DNA of 64,000 nt from Canna indica (Eukaryota > Streptophyta > Magnoliopsida > Zingiberales > Cannaceae), in NCBI GenBank assembly GCA_034359265.1, contig CP136894.1, forward strand, positions 31,588,501 through 31,652,500. The letters run 5' to 3'. A program made the translations under genes and the position numbers. Each line of letters starts with the position of its first letter. Positions within the stretch are counted from its first letter, which is position 1. Shown piece after piece: positions 12,275 to 24,495 of this stretch. The notes under the pieces are model-generated. The model searched no databases and had not been told where the DNA came from. It saw only the letters and a program-made list of their open reading frames with translations.

Positions 12275-13880
12275 AAGACACCCTAGTTCGCCTATTCAAT
12301 TTTGTACCTAAACCTTTGCTTTTGTTATTGTTGTATTGCAGTTGCTCTTTGATTTAGTAACTTTTTGGTTGATAGGCATGCTCAGTCTAATTGCATCTAA
12401 TTGGGGTACATTTTCATGCAAAACTACATATGCATGTGAGTGCAATCTTATGATCCAAACCCCAATTCTACCTATGTTTAATAAGTTATGAGCCTTTATA
12501 TAAAATATGTTTGCTACTTATCATGTTTTCACATAGTAACCTACCCAAGTTTTAAAGATTTTTTTTGCAGGAACTTGAAGCCTGTTTGAAACTACAATGA
12601 GATGTGTTAGTTCATAATATAGAGTAACAATGTGTCTCAGAAGTATATATAATTTTGTTCATAGTCTGAGATATATAATAATGATCTCAAAAGTAGAGTA
12701 ACAATTTGTCTCAGAAGTATCATGTAATCGGTGAGTTGGAGAGTAGGTGGTAATTTTAAACCATAGTTCAAGTCTTAGTTTGGTGAATGAATCATGCTAG
12801 GTTAACTTGTGCTTTTTATTTTTCCATCCACCACATAATTGTGCATTATCTACAAAATATTGTGTTGCTTAGATGTAGCTTTTGAATTCATAAGCTTTTG
12901 CTTTTTCGTAAACTATAAAGAAAAAGAAGCTTCTGATTACTTCTCAATTATCTTCTAGCATATCATGTTTATTTAAGAAGCTTCTAATTCTATTCAACTT
13001 ATGTTCTGTATATCAGGTAATAATTACATGAGTTTGAGAACTAATGGAGAACTTGAAGCACAGTTAAAAAATGAATTGAAGAACTTGAAACACAAAATTG
13101 AACTACTGGAGAATTGAAGAAAGGTAGGTACATATTGAGAAGCATTGATTAAGAATGAACCACTAGTATGACCTTTTGGATCTACCAAGATCATTTGACA
13201 AGCTGTTGGACTTAGTTTTGCATGACCACATAATTTGATATGCGTTAAAATATTTATATATAATTTATTAAAAATATTATTGTATCAAACTTCTAATTAT
13301 TGTTTTCTTTATTTGTTTTGTAGGTTGAACGTGTCTCGGATGACAGTTGATTGAACAACCATGCATTTTTATATTTTTAGTGAATTTTAGAAGTGTGAGA
13401 TTTAAGTGAACTTAAGAAGTTTGAAATTTAAGTGAACTTTAGATGTTCGAGATTTAAGCGAACTTTAGAAATTTGAGATTGAAGATACTTATTTATCAAT
13501 ATTAGTTTTAGAATAGACATGTCTACCTTTTTAATAGAATATTTACTTTTATATTTGCAAAGTTTATAGTTGAGTACAAACTTATACATATGTGAAATGT
13601 GGTTGTTTAATTTTTAACTACATTTTTTGTTATTATTTATAATGTTTTTAGTTAAAATTATATTGTCTCTAAGCCTAATTATTTTTCTGAGTAAAATTAA
13701 TTGTCTTTACTTAAATTTTATAGGTAATTAAATATTTAAATTATATATTAATTAAATATAATACAAAAAAATTTAGTTCAATTTTTAATTTAGAGTCAAT
13801 AAAATTTATTTTTATTAAAGATAAATATATATGCAAATACTATATGCCCCCTAATGATATTTATATGTATTAAAGATAAA
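12275..13880 (+). other. CACTA-B interior, mostly no gene; one coiled-coil exon-like piece
   Basis: AT-rich sequence with no recognisable gene apart from about 13020-13115, which reads LRTNGELEAQLKNELKNLK. That is a short heptad-rich piece ending at a stop and resembles the coiled-coil tail of CACTA tnpA proteins. Between 13360 and 13470 a sequence with AGTGAACTTTAGAAG is repeated three or four times. Confidence 0.35.
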
Positions 13881-13884
13881 TATA

Positions 13885-14286
13885 TATGCCTCCGATAATA
13901 GTTTAGAGGCAAATATGATACATGCTCCTATTTGTGTTTGTATATTAACCGCAAATATAAATGTCTATTAATATTTTTAGAGGCAAATATGAATGCCTCC
14001 ACTAATAATTCTAGAGGCAAATATATAAGCCTATGTTAATATTTTTAGAGGCAAATGTATATGCCTCTATTAATATTTTTAGAGGCAAATATATTATTAT
14101 GTGCCTCTAATAGTATTTATATATTAGAGTCAAATATATATGCCTCTATTATATTTGTAGAGATAAATACATTATAGGTCCTTAATACTTTTAGGGACGG
14201 GGGCTCTAGAGATGAACAATTTTATTTGTCTCTAAAAGTTATAGAGACAAATTTGATTGTCTCTAATTGTCACTTTTGTTGTAGTG
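13885..14286. repeat. CACTA-B right subterminal repeat array and terminus
   Basis: Roughly ten copies of TATTTTTAGAGGCAAATAT and its complement ATATGCCTCTA, then AGAGACAA units, end in ACTTTTGTTGTAGTG. The paired orientation of the units gives this end strong fold-back potential. Confidence 0.85.
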
Positions 14287-14289
14287 ATT
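14287..14289. repeat. CACTA-B target-site duplication ATT, right copy
   Basis: Partner of 9299-9301. CACTA-A sequence resumes here (AGGGCACATTGCAATAATTG, also found at about 8896). Confidence 0.88.
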
Positions 14290-14580
14290 AGGGCACATTG
14301 CAATAATTGCTTGTACAAGTTTCAAGAAGTAATCTCTAGTCAATCTTGACCGATGAGAAAAGGTAGTGAACAAAGTAAAATGACATCAAAAAATTAATTG
14401 TTCCCGTCGATACCATGATATAAAAATGCACCAACAAAAGAAAATAGTGGTGTCGTCAAAAGTCCCGGAATATATGAAAATGTGGAAATACCGAAAAATC
14501 AATCAAAGTAGTCCCAAAGTGTGTCATCAAAGTCGAACTCTACTTCAAATGCTATTTCATTCGAAATAGCTGAATAATTT

Positions 14581-17500
14581 TCAACAATGGTGGGCTCTGT
14601 CGTTCCTTGCCCATTCAATATCAATTTCATCATCAGTTAAAGACAAATTAGCTACTGGTTCAGATGACTCAATATTATATGTTTCTTCGGCATAATATGA
14701 TTGGTCATTCATATTAGAAATCTCTCCATGAAGAGTTCTCATAACGTAATACTTGTTGTCATTAGAGGGATCGTTAACATAGAAGCATGGTTGGGCTTGA
14801 GAAGTGAGCACAAATGGATCATCCATATAATATTTTTTATTGAAGTGAACACAAGTCAACCGATACTTTTCTAATTCAACTTCAAACCAATCATATCTAA
14901 ACAAGATAAACTTGAAATTATCATAATAGTCTAGCTCAATTATTTCATTAATTGTACCATAATAAGTAACTGCATTCATCGTCGAATTTTGATCCTTACT
15001 ACTAGCAAAGCTTTGAATGATTGACACCACTGTTTTGTGTCTTGCGACTTGCATCACGCTGCCTAGTATGAAATTTATATCCATTGATGACATAACCCGA
15101 AAACTTTCTTGCAACTTTATTTGGGCCTCTACACAACTCCTTCAGTCGATTAGGGACATCCTCCTCCATTGCACGATTTTTAAACCACTCAATAAAATCA
15201 TGGCTTTGACTTTTTGCTTTGGTCCACTTTCTTCCTCTCTTCCGATTTATGACATTTTCATGTTCACTACATGAAAATTAGTTTGTTACAACAATTATTC
15301 AAATGAGTTTATAAACAAATTTTTAAGGGCAAAGAATAGTTATTTACCTAATGTAAGGCTAAACTTCATCACAATTGAACAAAATATACCGGTAAGCTTG
15401 GTTCTTTTCATTATTGTTCATCGAAAATAAATTACCTTTTTTCTCCCCTCCTATAGGACGACCCATGGGTAAAAAAAAGCTAGGAAGCTCATCATCAAAA
15501 GACTCACATGTGTCGGCATTTCTTGTCACTCTATTCCACCGTGTCTCCACATTAGAGTTCATATAAATTGATCAAAATGTCAAGCATTCCTCAACCAAGT
15601 AACCCTTAGCTATTGAACCTTCGGGACGAGCTTTATTGCGCACGTAAGCCTTCAGCTTTCCCAACTCTCTTTCTGATGAATACATCCACCGAGAATGAAC
15701 ATGACCACCCAATCTTATCTCATTTGGTAGGTGAATGGACAAATGAAGCATTACATCAAAAATGAAGGAGGAAAAATCCTCTCTGATTAGCAAAGTGTTT
15801 CAGCAATCTCAAATTCTAAGGTGTCTAAATCATTCACATCAATAACTCTTTGACATATTGAACGAAAAAAAGAACATAGACGTATCAGAGGATAGGCCAC
15901 TTGGTGAGGAAGTGTACTAATCATTGCTACTGGGAGCAAGTAGTGTAGCATGAAATGAGCATCATGACTCTTGTACCCTGAGACTTTGAAGCCATCTTGG
16001 TGAACACATCTTGAAATATTTGTTGCACAACCATCGGGTAATTTTGCTTCCTCGAGAACACTACAAAAAATAGACTTCTCATTTTTGTTCATGTTAAAGC
16101 ATGCTCTTGCATACTTTACTTTCTTGCCTTGATCCACTAGTTTCGGATGAAGTTTCATTCTAATTCCCAACTCTTGAAAATCTAAACAGGCATTAACATG
16201 ATCTTTTGTCTTCCCCGTTATATTCAACAAAGTCTCTATCACATTGTCAAATATGTTCTTTTCAATATGCATGACATCAAGATTATGTCGTAGTCTATTA
16301 TGCTTCCAATATGACAATTAAAAAAAAATGGACTTCTTCTTCCAAGGACCATCAATGCTTTTCTTTTGCATCTTCCCAAATGAATTGACAAAGTCTTCCA
16401 ACAAGTCCAAGATCTGTGTCTCTTCTAACAAATTAGGAGCATGCCTATGTTCTTCTTTTCCATTGAAATCCCGTGTGTTTCTTCTATAATCATGACTCAT
16501 CGGCAAGAAAACACGGTGATCCATATAACACATCTTTCGACTATGCTTCAGGTAAGCCGAATTAGTGTTATAATTACAAGATGGACATGCTAATTTTCCC
16601 TTTGTGCTCCAACCACTCAACATAACATATCCAGGAAAGTTGCTAATAGTCCATAAAAGGACTGCTCGCAACTTAAAAGTTTGATTCTTTGAAGCATCAT
16701 ATGTGTCTACTCCCAACTCCCACACAATTTTCAACTCTTCAACCAATGGTTGCAAGTACACATCAATATCAGTCCCAGGAGAGTGTGGTCCAGGGATAAT
16801 TAAGGACAACATAAAATACTCAAACTTCATACATAACCATGGTGGAAGGTTGTATGGCATAAGTATTATCGGCCATATACTATAAGAAATACTCATGGTC
16901 CTATATGGATTGAATCCATCACTAGTCAACCCAAATCTTATGTTGCATAGGTCACTAGCAAAATTAGGATAACGCTCATCGAAGTCCTTCCATGGTTTAC
17001 CATCAGCAGGATGCCTTAACTTTTCATCTCTTGTCCGCTCTTCCTCATGCCACCTCATTAAATCTGCAGTCCTCTCACACATGAACAAACTTTGAAGTCT
17101 AGGAATTAACGGGAAGTGTCTTAAAAATTTAGCCGCTACTTTGTGGCCTTGCTTGGGATTTTCTAGCTCATTCTCTGCCTGAGAATTCTCAACCCACTGT
17201 GAAGCACCGCAACGATGACAAGACTTGTATTTCCCATGCTCTTTCCAATATAACATACAATTATTTGGACAAGCATCAATCTTTTTATAATCAAGGCCCA
17301 AGTCCCTTATCATGGCTCTTGTTTTATTAAAAGATTGGGGGATGTTCAAATCTGGCATAGCTTCTTTTAGTAGTTTTAAGAGTGCATTAAATGACACATT
17401 ACTCCAGCCAAAGAGACACTTCATCAAATATAATCGAATGGTGAAGGACAAAGTAGAGAAATTTTTACAACCGGGGTACAATTCCTTATTTGCCTCCTCT

Positions 17501-17889
17501 AATAAATTATAAAACTTCTTGGCATCTTCATTAGGACCCTCTGTAACTCCATCTTCTTCTGCCACTTCTCTAAATCTATCATGCAATAATCCATCCATAT
17601 CATCCATGCAATTCTCTCCATCATTGATGTCATCATCCTCCTTTGTGGGCATTGTTAACTCCTCATGATGGTTTACCCAAATAGTGTAGCCTTTTAGAAA
17701 TTCAAAGTCTATTAAATGTTCAAAGACTACATCTTTTTTCAACCAACGACCATTACCACATTTAGCACAAGGGCATAAAATCTCCCCTCCCTGAGGTCTT
17801 CCTTTATTATAAGCAAAATCTAAGAAATATTGGACACAATTGATATACTATGCACTATATCTCGGCATTTGAACTCATTCATTATCCAT
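14581..17889 (-). pseudogene. CACTA-A tnpD / tnp2-family transposase relic
   Basis: This encodes the remains of the CACTA transposase that cuts and joins element ends. From the ATG at 17889 there is a transposase-associated zinc region (ILCPCAKCGNGRW, about 17795), then the tnp2 domain with FSTLSFTIRLYLMKCLFGWS, LTSDGFNPY (about 16920) and RHNLDVMHIEKN (about 16275). The DUF4218-type part includes RLGGHVHSRWMY (about 15700). A probable intron at about 15350-15265 follows, and the C-terminal DUF4216-type part has TYYGTINEIIELDYYDNFK (about 14960). Damage includes stops in the first 15 codons, TAA at 16318-16320, a frameshift near 15790, TGA at 15572-15574, TAG near 15356 and a frameshift near 15100. 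The parts would make a normal-length protein of about 1,000-1,100 residues, but it is dead. Confidence 0.85.
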
Positions 17890-20450
17890 TGATTTCACTT
17901 AACTACGAAAATAAAAAAATTCAAATGGTAAGAAACGACAACACCAACTTGATGAGCTATACATGCAACACCAAAATAGTGCAGCAAATATAATCATCTT
18001 TAAAGTAAGTGTACTCAACATTAATTAAATTTAACAGTAATTATGAGAAAAACACGTAGAACAAAGTACTCATTTCCAAACACTTAGAACAAAGTAAGAG
18101 AAAAACCAAAGTGAATGTGATTGTCCTATGATTTTAAGTCAACTTCATGTAGGAAACACCGTCAACTAGATTATATATAAAATCTCTCATGGCCCGGTTG
18201 AAAAACTGAAAATATTTAAAATGGAATCATATCTACTCCTACCTAAATTTTACTAAGTTGTAAAACAGACTTGGTGAAAACTTGGGTAAATAAAACAAGC
18301 AAGAAATAACTTGATAGAATCCCATACACTGGACCAAATGTTTTAGACAGAAGAAATTATCCCAAATCCCATCACCTAAATCAGCCCTTGAGTTGACTCA
18401 GATTGGGATTCAGGTTGGTAATAATTAGACGTATGAGAAACCATAACAATATAATAAGTTATAGTTCATAAATTAGAAGAATTGACAGAAAAGTAAATAC
18501 ATTACAAAATGCCGCAATCTTCTATCATAGAGATACCTCCGGGTGTTGACGAAAGCAATGAGGCTTTTTTTTTTCTTTCTCCTTTGAAGGTGAATGTATA
18601 GATATATTGCTGATATTAGTATAATAACTCCTGCAACAGCTATTCCAGCAATAGCTCCTCCGAAAATTCCTATAATTATCACACAATAATAAGATCTTCT
18701 CTACAAATAAACATGGGCAATTGGCCCACCATTTCTTCAATCAAGTCAAATGATAGGGAAACCTATTAACAACATTACAAAGTTAACTTTGATTTAAAAA
18801 AATAATAAATTGACTAATTAATATTTCACTAATTAAAAATACAAGTACCACTATAGAATATATTTAAGATTTCAAAAGTCTAATTTAAAAGTATACACAA
18901 ACAAAAGTGCTTGCATGTGTACCTGATCTGTAACTAGTATATATATACTAAACTAAATTCTATGCTAGCTTGCATGTGTACCTGATCTATAAGATCTTTC
19001 TCCAATCATTGATAATGTTTTTCAAAGGTTAAATGATGCATAACCTAATTAAAACCTAATAGAAAGGAAATCTAATGGCATAAATCAAATCTAGTTAGTT
19101 TTAAAAAATCTAAAAAAACCAATGATACTGATTGGTACTGTAAACACCAATATCAACCCGATATTTATTCTATTGTTCTTGAATCATCGATCTTTAGATA
19201 TATAAACATGGGTACTGGAATCAATGTACATGATTTTTAGTTAATTAATTAGGTAAATATATATAGTAGAAAATATGAAGGTAAGGAAAGTTTGCATTGT
19301 TGAAAATTATAAGACTCTCATGTCCTTGAATATTGGCCCACTTTATGCCGTAATTAATAGTGTACCATTTGCTAGGTCCACCTGCATGAGTGATGCCTTG
19401 TTGTAATCAATCACTGATCAGTGTTAATGGGCAACACAAGTTGCCTTTGACATTTCCTGTTCGTTTTCATCCTTTACATGTATACAATTTTCATCACATG
19501 TACTGAAATGTTTCTTCAAAGGCAGTATCCACAAATCAATTGCTTAATTTTAATGAGTTCAATGAAGTATATAACACATTTCAAATGATCTATAGCTACC
19601 ATACTACTGATTAGTTTATTCCTTTTATTTGCATGATCGACGTTTCAAGTTAGACAATCATGTTTCAAGTTAGAATATATATGCACACACAACTATCAAT
19701 CTATAAATAACGCTGCAATTGAACTGCAATGATCAAACTTATGCTTAATTAATCAGTACGATATTTATTAGTTGCATGATCTTAAGCTAAAGCAAAAAAA
19801 AGAACCATTGATTCTACTTAATTAACAATCCTAGACCCTAAACCTATATCCTGTGACTTGGACTCTTGTAATATAGATAAACATATTTAATGAAGAAGGG
19901 CTGAGAAGAGCAACTACCTGCACTAAAATAATAAAGATATTGTATGTTGGTAGAATACTGACCTGAAAAATTAAAGAAACGAGTTAAACCACTGGACGAT
20001 AGCTTCCACTTGGATTTGCAAAATTATGTCAAAAGTTTTTAAGTCATAAACTGCTTCAGCAAGAACCTGATCAATGAAACAAATTCTTAAAACAACATAT
20101 TGAAACCTCAAAACATCTTTAAATACTTAAACATCAGATTTAAATAAAACATCAAATCTACAAAACCTCATATTGAAATAAATATTTTAAATCATAAACA
20201 ACATATTGAAATAAAACCTCAAATCTACAAAATCTTAAACCCTAATTTTGGGTAAACATACAGTCCGTCTATTTAAATACTTCTTTCACTATATCAAAAC
20301 TTTCAAAAACATCTGACCTTATGGTGAAAACCCCCAAAAACCTCAATCAAAAAGACAAAATTGAAACCTTCCAAGACAGAATGAAGGAGATCAGGCTTCG
20401 AACGAAGAAGAAAAGGAGACACCTTCCAAATTCCAACTTCCCGTGACACG
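17890..20450 (-). other. CACTA-A region upstream of tnpD, largely without genes
   Basis: About 2.5 kb of AT-rich sequence with no supported transposase exon. The one piece that stands out is the membrane-segment exon at 18537-18669, listed separately. A duplicated TGCATGTGTACCTGATCT unit lies at about 18912 and 18970. Confidence 0.5.
18537..18669 (-). pseudogene. Exon-like piece encoding a Gly-rich transmembrane segment
   Basis: Between an acceptor-like TTATAG (ending 18670) and a donor-like AG|GTATCT (18536) the frame reads GIFGGAIAGIAVAGVIILIS, then AIYLYIHLQRRKKKK. That is one strong membrane helix followed by a basic stop-transfer run. This layout is typical of the single membrane segment of plant receptor-like kinases. 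No kinase or ectodomain is next to it, so it looks like a captured single exon. The parent gene is not identified. Confidence 0.4.
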
Positions 20451-20897
20451 ACTAAATGGAAAGAGGCATTTTTTTAATGTCATTGGAAGCAATAAACACA
20501 ATGCACAATGATATGGCCACTTGAGGGCTCGCCCAGGCTAATTGGGAGTCAACCTGAAGCGCGCAATGATTGGGAGTCCACCTGAGGGCTCGCCCCAGGC
20601 TGGAGATGGAAGACGGAGGGTTTGGGGATGTGAGCAATGGCGAACGGGAGCAAGATCGTCGATCGGTCGTGTAAGGGGAAGTGACGGCGGTGGCACCCGA
20701 CGATCTCCTGCGGGAGAGAATATTTTAGCAACAGGGAGAGCAGGAGAGTCAAGTGGGATTTTAGCAAAAGAATGGAGGTTTTACAAATTGGTTGGGGAAA
20801 AAATGGGGGGGAAGCTTTTTAGGAATGGTTTAATAGGGAAAAAAAATCATTGGCTGAAAACTTTAGGAACGATTTATTTAATGTTTCATTTTTTATT
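20451..20897 (-). promoter_or_regulatory. GC-richer terminal region of CACTA-A with direct repeats
   Basis: A short GC-rich stretch, unusual for CACTA-A, holds the direct repeat GGGAGTCMACCTGA at about 20541 and about 20571 and the duplicated GGGCTCGCCCCAGGCT at about 20526 and 20587. It is followed by degenerate AGGAATGGTTT/AGGAACGATTT units. The position upstream of tnpD on the minus strand fits a promoter or 5' leader, as in other CACTA elements. Open frames across it (20542-20943) have no recognisable product. Confidence 0.4.
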
Positions 20898-21315
20898 CAC
20901 TACAAGAAATGTTACATTTCCCGGGGGCCACGACCCCCACTAAAACTAACCACGACCCCCAGTAAAACTTTTTAGTGAGGGCCTCGCGGCCCCCAAATGT
21001 CGTCAGGAAAGAGGATGCGGGTAAAGGTCTGATAGACCTCTACCAAAGGTTAGGGAGCGGCCCCCGAGAAACGTAGCTTTTCTTGGGTGCCTCGGCCTCC
21101 GGGAAATCTAATTTTTCTTGGGGGCCGGGGCCCTCGGGAAATCTAGTATTTCCTAGGGGCCCCGTCCCCCAAGAAATCCATATTTTCCTTGGGGCCGTCG
21201 CCTCGGGAAATCTAGTTTTTCCTGGGAGGCCCAGCCCCCGGGAAATCTAATTTTTCGGGCCGCGGCCCCCGAGAAATATATTTTTTCTTGGGAGCCATAG
21301 CCCTCATAAAATATA
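20898..21315. repeat. CACTA-C left subterminal repeats
   Basis: Seven or eight units of about 50-65 bp with the pattern GGGCCxxGGCCCCCGGGAAATCTA followed by TTTTTCTTGG. They are GC-rich and rich in CpG, unlike the AT-rich flanks. Such arrays are expected TnpA binding and methylation targets. Confidence 0.8.
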
Positions 21316-21519
21316 AGTTTTCCCAAAATTATAGCCTAAATACCAAATTATAGCTATAAACCAAAATTACAATCAATTAATACACTAGATTGCAAACCAA
21401 AATGTCTCTTACGTTACTGCTACAACCAAAATCCAAATACATAGATTCATCTTTACATAGATACAAAATAAGATTCATAGATTCATTTTTACATAGTTAC
21501 ATCAAATAAGTTATTTCAT

Positions 21520-21645
21520 CTGCACTATTCCCTTTCTGATTCATTTCCTCCACAAAAGCAAGTAGTATGTGCATCTTCCGTCGATCGTCCTCCATCTTTT
21601 CCTCCATTTTCTTCCTCTCCTCAGCTAGTGTCCCAAACCATCTAA
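21520..21645 (-). pseudogene. CACTA-C tnpA C-terminal coiled-coil exon remnant
   Basis: The minus strand reads GTLAEERKKMEEKMEDDRRK followed by MHILLAFVEEMNQK. This charged heptad-rich tail ending in a LAFVEEM-type motif is commonly seen at the end of plant CACTA tnpA proteins. A further small exon-like piece (VMSLREQLGDSSK before a GTAGAT donor) lies at 21940-21985. No tnp2 domain is found in CACTA-C. Confidence 0.45.
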
Positions 21646-22014
21646 AACCACAACCAGAAATAGAAACATAGTATATTATCAGTCCTCCAACTTGTGAAAC
21701 TTAAATACTCATCTAGGTAACTTAGTGAAGTCTCCAAGAACCAATACAACAAAAAGAGGAACACGTTGCACCACTAGCTATATACACATGAAAAGAAAAG
21801 AACATGATCCACAAATTTAAATGAATCTAATCCAGATATTTCAAAATTTAACAAAAACTATTTCTCCCTTCACCAGAACTGTGATAACACAGTTAAATTA
21901 TGTTCATTAATTCTGCATTTCACAGTTAAAATCTACCTTGGAGGAATCTCCAAGCTGTTCTCTCAAACTCATAACATGAGACAGAAGAAGATATATTAGT
22001 GGCATTTGTGTGGA

Positions 22015-22019
22015 TAGAT
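22015..22019. repeat. Target-site duplication TAGAT, left copy
   Basis: Directly precedes the TGTTGG start of the solo LTR; repeated at 23475-23479. Confidence 0.92.
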
Positions 22020-23474
22020 TGTTGGGTGAAATGACACACTAGAAGGGGGATGAATAGTATGTTAACTAAATTAATTAGCCTAAATTCAATTTTAGACGTT
22101 TTTTAGATTACTTAGGCAATTTACGAACGAATGACTAAGTGCGGAAGCGAGTAATAAAGATAAACAGACAATACACAAAAATAACAATGCTAACATAATT
22201 GTTTATAGTGGTTCGGCCCCAATGTCTACTCCACTACCTAAGCACCCCGCTTAGGATTTTCAAACTAGGTTTACTAGATTAAATCGGTTCCCTTACAAGA
22301 AGACTTTGACCTGAAGAGACTCACTCTCAATCTAAGGCACTTCCATACCCGGAATTCTCCACCTTCTTATCGAGAGTTCTCTTCCACATCAACCCTAAGG
22401 GATACCTCAACTAGTCCTAGCGAACTGAGTTTACACCGGTGGAATTAAGCTTGAAACACAAAGACAACCACCCAATTTTAAGACCTAACAATCCTAGGTC
22501 TTCACAAGCACAAATCCAAAGAAAACAATGTTCAAATAACAATTAAAATTACAATGATAAGAGCTTAAAGAATAAACCAAGATCAAATGCTCTTTTCCAA
22601 GCCTTCAAAGCCTCCAGCTCACCGAGTCGTAGAGCTCGAATTAAAACACGAGTTGAGGCAGAGTGTGCGCTTGAAGAAGTTGTTGACGGAAGAATCGAGC
22701 GCTATTAATTGATCTTTAGAAGGCTCAAAACTCTTTTAAATGCTCAATAAAATCTGTAAAAGAGATTAAAGGAGTTAGATGATGGATATTTATAACCTCT
22801 CAAAGAAACGACAGCTCAACGGGCTGAAAACTAGTCGTTTTCGCCGTTCGGTCGCATGCCGGTCTATCATCGGTTAATAACTTTAAAACATAAATGTTAT
22901 ATAAGGATTACCCCATATTTGGATTCAATAAAAACATTTAAAAAATCAAAATCCTTAAGAATCAAAATCTAGTTTTTGGGGTCTAGTGCAAATTTTTCGA
23001 AAACGAAACTTTTCTAATTTTTCGAGTCAAATAAGGGTAGGCTAAAGGCTTCCAAAAAATTTCTAAAAATACCTCATTATCTAATTTTAACCCAAACAAC
23101 AATTACCGCCATTTTTTATGTCAATAAACTATCTAGGTCATATAGCCCTCCAAGGAGCTCCCTAGGCTTAGTGAATTCAGGGTGATTTCTAGATTTTCAT
23201 GTTTTAGGATTCGGGATTGGTTTTAGGGTTCTTTGCATCATAAAGAGGATTTACAACATATCTAGACACCCTAAACCTAAACCCTAACTTCTTGAAGAGT
23301 TCGAGCGCGTCGACCAACTTCCTTCTGATTTTTCAATTTCTCTGATTTTTCCGATCGCGAATGTCGTGCGCGAACCGATATGGAACCTGAAGGATTTCTC
23401 AATAAAACATTAGTTTCATATTTGTTATCATCAAAACTGAGATTAATACCAAGATTAAAACCCTTAAGCCAACA
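22020..23474 (+). mobile_element. Solo LTR, 1,455 bp, SIRE/Maximus-like copia family
   Basis: The ends are TGTTGG...CCAACA with a perfect 5-bp duplication TAGAT. It is collinear with the solo LTR at 37056-38637 over most of its length (for example AGTGGTTCGGCCCCAATG and CTTATCGAGAG blocks). A G-run followed by ATGAATAGT just inside the start, and TTTGTTATCATCAAAA near the end, are typical of SIRE/Maximus LTRs; that lineage call is from memory. No gag-pol remains. Near 23268 it holds three telomere-like CCCTAAA-type units, probably fortuitous. Confidence 0.85.
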
Positions 23475-23479
23475 TAGAT
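23475..23479. repeat. Target-site duplication TAGAT, right copy
   Basis: Partner of 22015-22019. Confidence 0.92.
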
Positions 23480-24119
23480 CACCAGAACTCTTTGATACAG
23501 TGAAGTGTATCAATTCTGATGTTACTGCACAACAACAATAGTCAAAGTGAGAACAATAAAAGATAAAACAACAATAGTCGAAGACCATTAAATCTGTAAT
23601 ACCAATAGTCCAAGTATAATATTAATCCTGCACTATCACATTAAACCTGTAAAGACAAAATCCTGCACTAGGTGTGCAACAAGCCTATTTTAGTTAAACT
23701 CTATATTCATTCGTGAATCCCCATTCCCTCTCATTCTATTATTTGTAAAGTGTCTGTAGGTTATGATTGGGCCATTTACTGCTACTTCCAGAAGTTGCTC
23801 AGAGCTTAAGCTTAATAAAGCTGCATGACTAGAGGATGATAAGCAAGGGTGGATGCAGGAATCCTGAAAAATTAATCCATTTTAGGGAACTTTCTAAAGA
23901 ATAAACACATGGTAAAGGCTTCCTTTTCAATCACTCAAAAGTCTAAATACAAAAAACATAAGACATAAAGGTTTCATAAAAAATGTTCTGTTTACAGTGT
24001 GCACACCCATGGCACAAGCGAATCCACGAAGCAAAAGCCTCCAAGACCTAACAAAAAGAAATTTTCAAATATTGTTATAAAATTCGCACAGTCAATTTCC
24101 ATGCAAGAGTACTATAATT

Positions 24120-24200
24120 TGAACTAACAGACTGGTTCTCAAGTCCTCCCATGAGTTTCTTGACATGTTCAACAACATAATTATCATTGAACAGATAACA
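24120..24200 (-). other. Exon-like piece, unknown product
   Basis: The minus strand reads NYVVEHVKKLMGGLENQSVS with no stop. It lies about 300 bp from the next exon-like piece in the same orientation, so the two may belong to one captured gene. No family was recognised. Confidence 0.25.
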
Positions 24201-24495
24201 TTAGAAAAAAAACAAAGCAAACTAGAAAATAGATCATCCTTATAGAATTTTGACCAATTTAGTCAAAAATGGACTGATATATTGGGTTCGATGTGTAAAA
24301 ATTTGGAGTTCCATGGTAATAACTATTTAGGATTGACAGTGAAAAATAAAACAATCAAGCTGGTTCCACTATCCATTCAAAAATCTGTCATTCATCATAA
24401 TATCCATCCATTAAACATTTACTGATGGTGAAACAGGCAAACAAATAGTAGTGTAGCATTTAAATAACAAGCAAGGGCAATTGGGAATTATCTAC

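Larger units (their letters stand above)
9302..14286 (+). mobile_element. CACTA-B: complete non-autonomous, gene-capturing CACTA (4,985 bp)
   Basis: Both ends start CACTACAACAAAAGT and the next 15 bases differ at only two positions, giving a terminal inverted repeat of about 30 bp, flanked by ATT/ATT. Subterminal repeats with AGAGACAA or AGAGGCAAATAT occupy both ends. No tnp2 domain is present, so it depends on transposase from elsewhere. Its interior holds exon pieces of two unrelated cellular genes on the plus strand (9616-10454 and about 10868-12274) with intron-like sequence kept, the hallmark of DNA-level capture as in Pack-type transposons. It sits in non-coding sequence of CACTA-A. Strand is given by the captured genes. 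Confidence 0.88.
3532..20897 (-). mobile_element. CACTA-A: large decayed CACTA (En/Spm) transposon
   Basis: It starts with CACTACAATATTTTTAACC, the CACTA-type terminus, followed by about 550 bp of subterminal repeats. On the minus strand it carries a tnpD (tnp2) relic at 14581-17889 and, downstream, a tnpA relic at 4440-8316, the usual gene order of CACTA elements. The full 4,985-bp CACTA-B is nested inside. The right boundary is inferred: repeat-like units (AGGAATGGTTT, TAGGAACGATTT) run up to 20870, but no matching TTGTAGTG end is seen before CACTA-C begins at 20898, so the right terminus is probably lost or displaced. The three bases before the start are AAA; no matching duplication was found. 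Confidence 0.7.

Noticed and set aside
20542..20943. 133-codon plus-strand frame crossing into CACTA-C
   Set aside because: It spans two different elements and has no similarity to known proteins.
23262..23290. Telomere-like CCCTAAA units
   Set aside because: Only about three imperfect copies inside an LTR; too few for an interstitial telomere.
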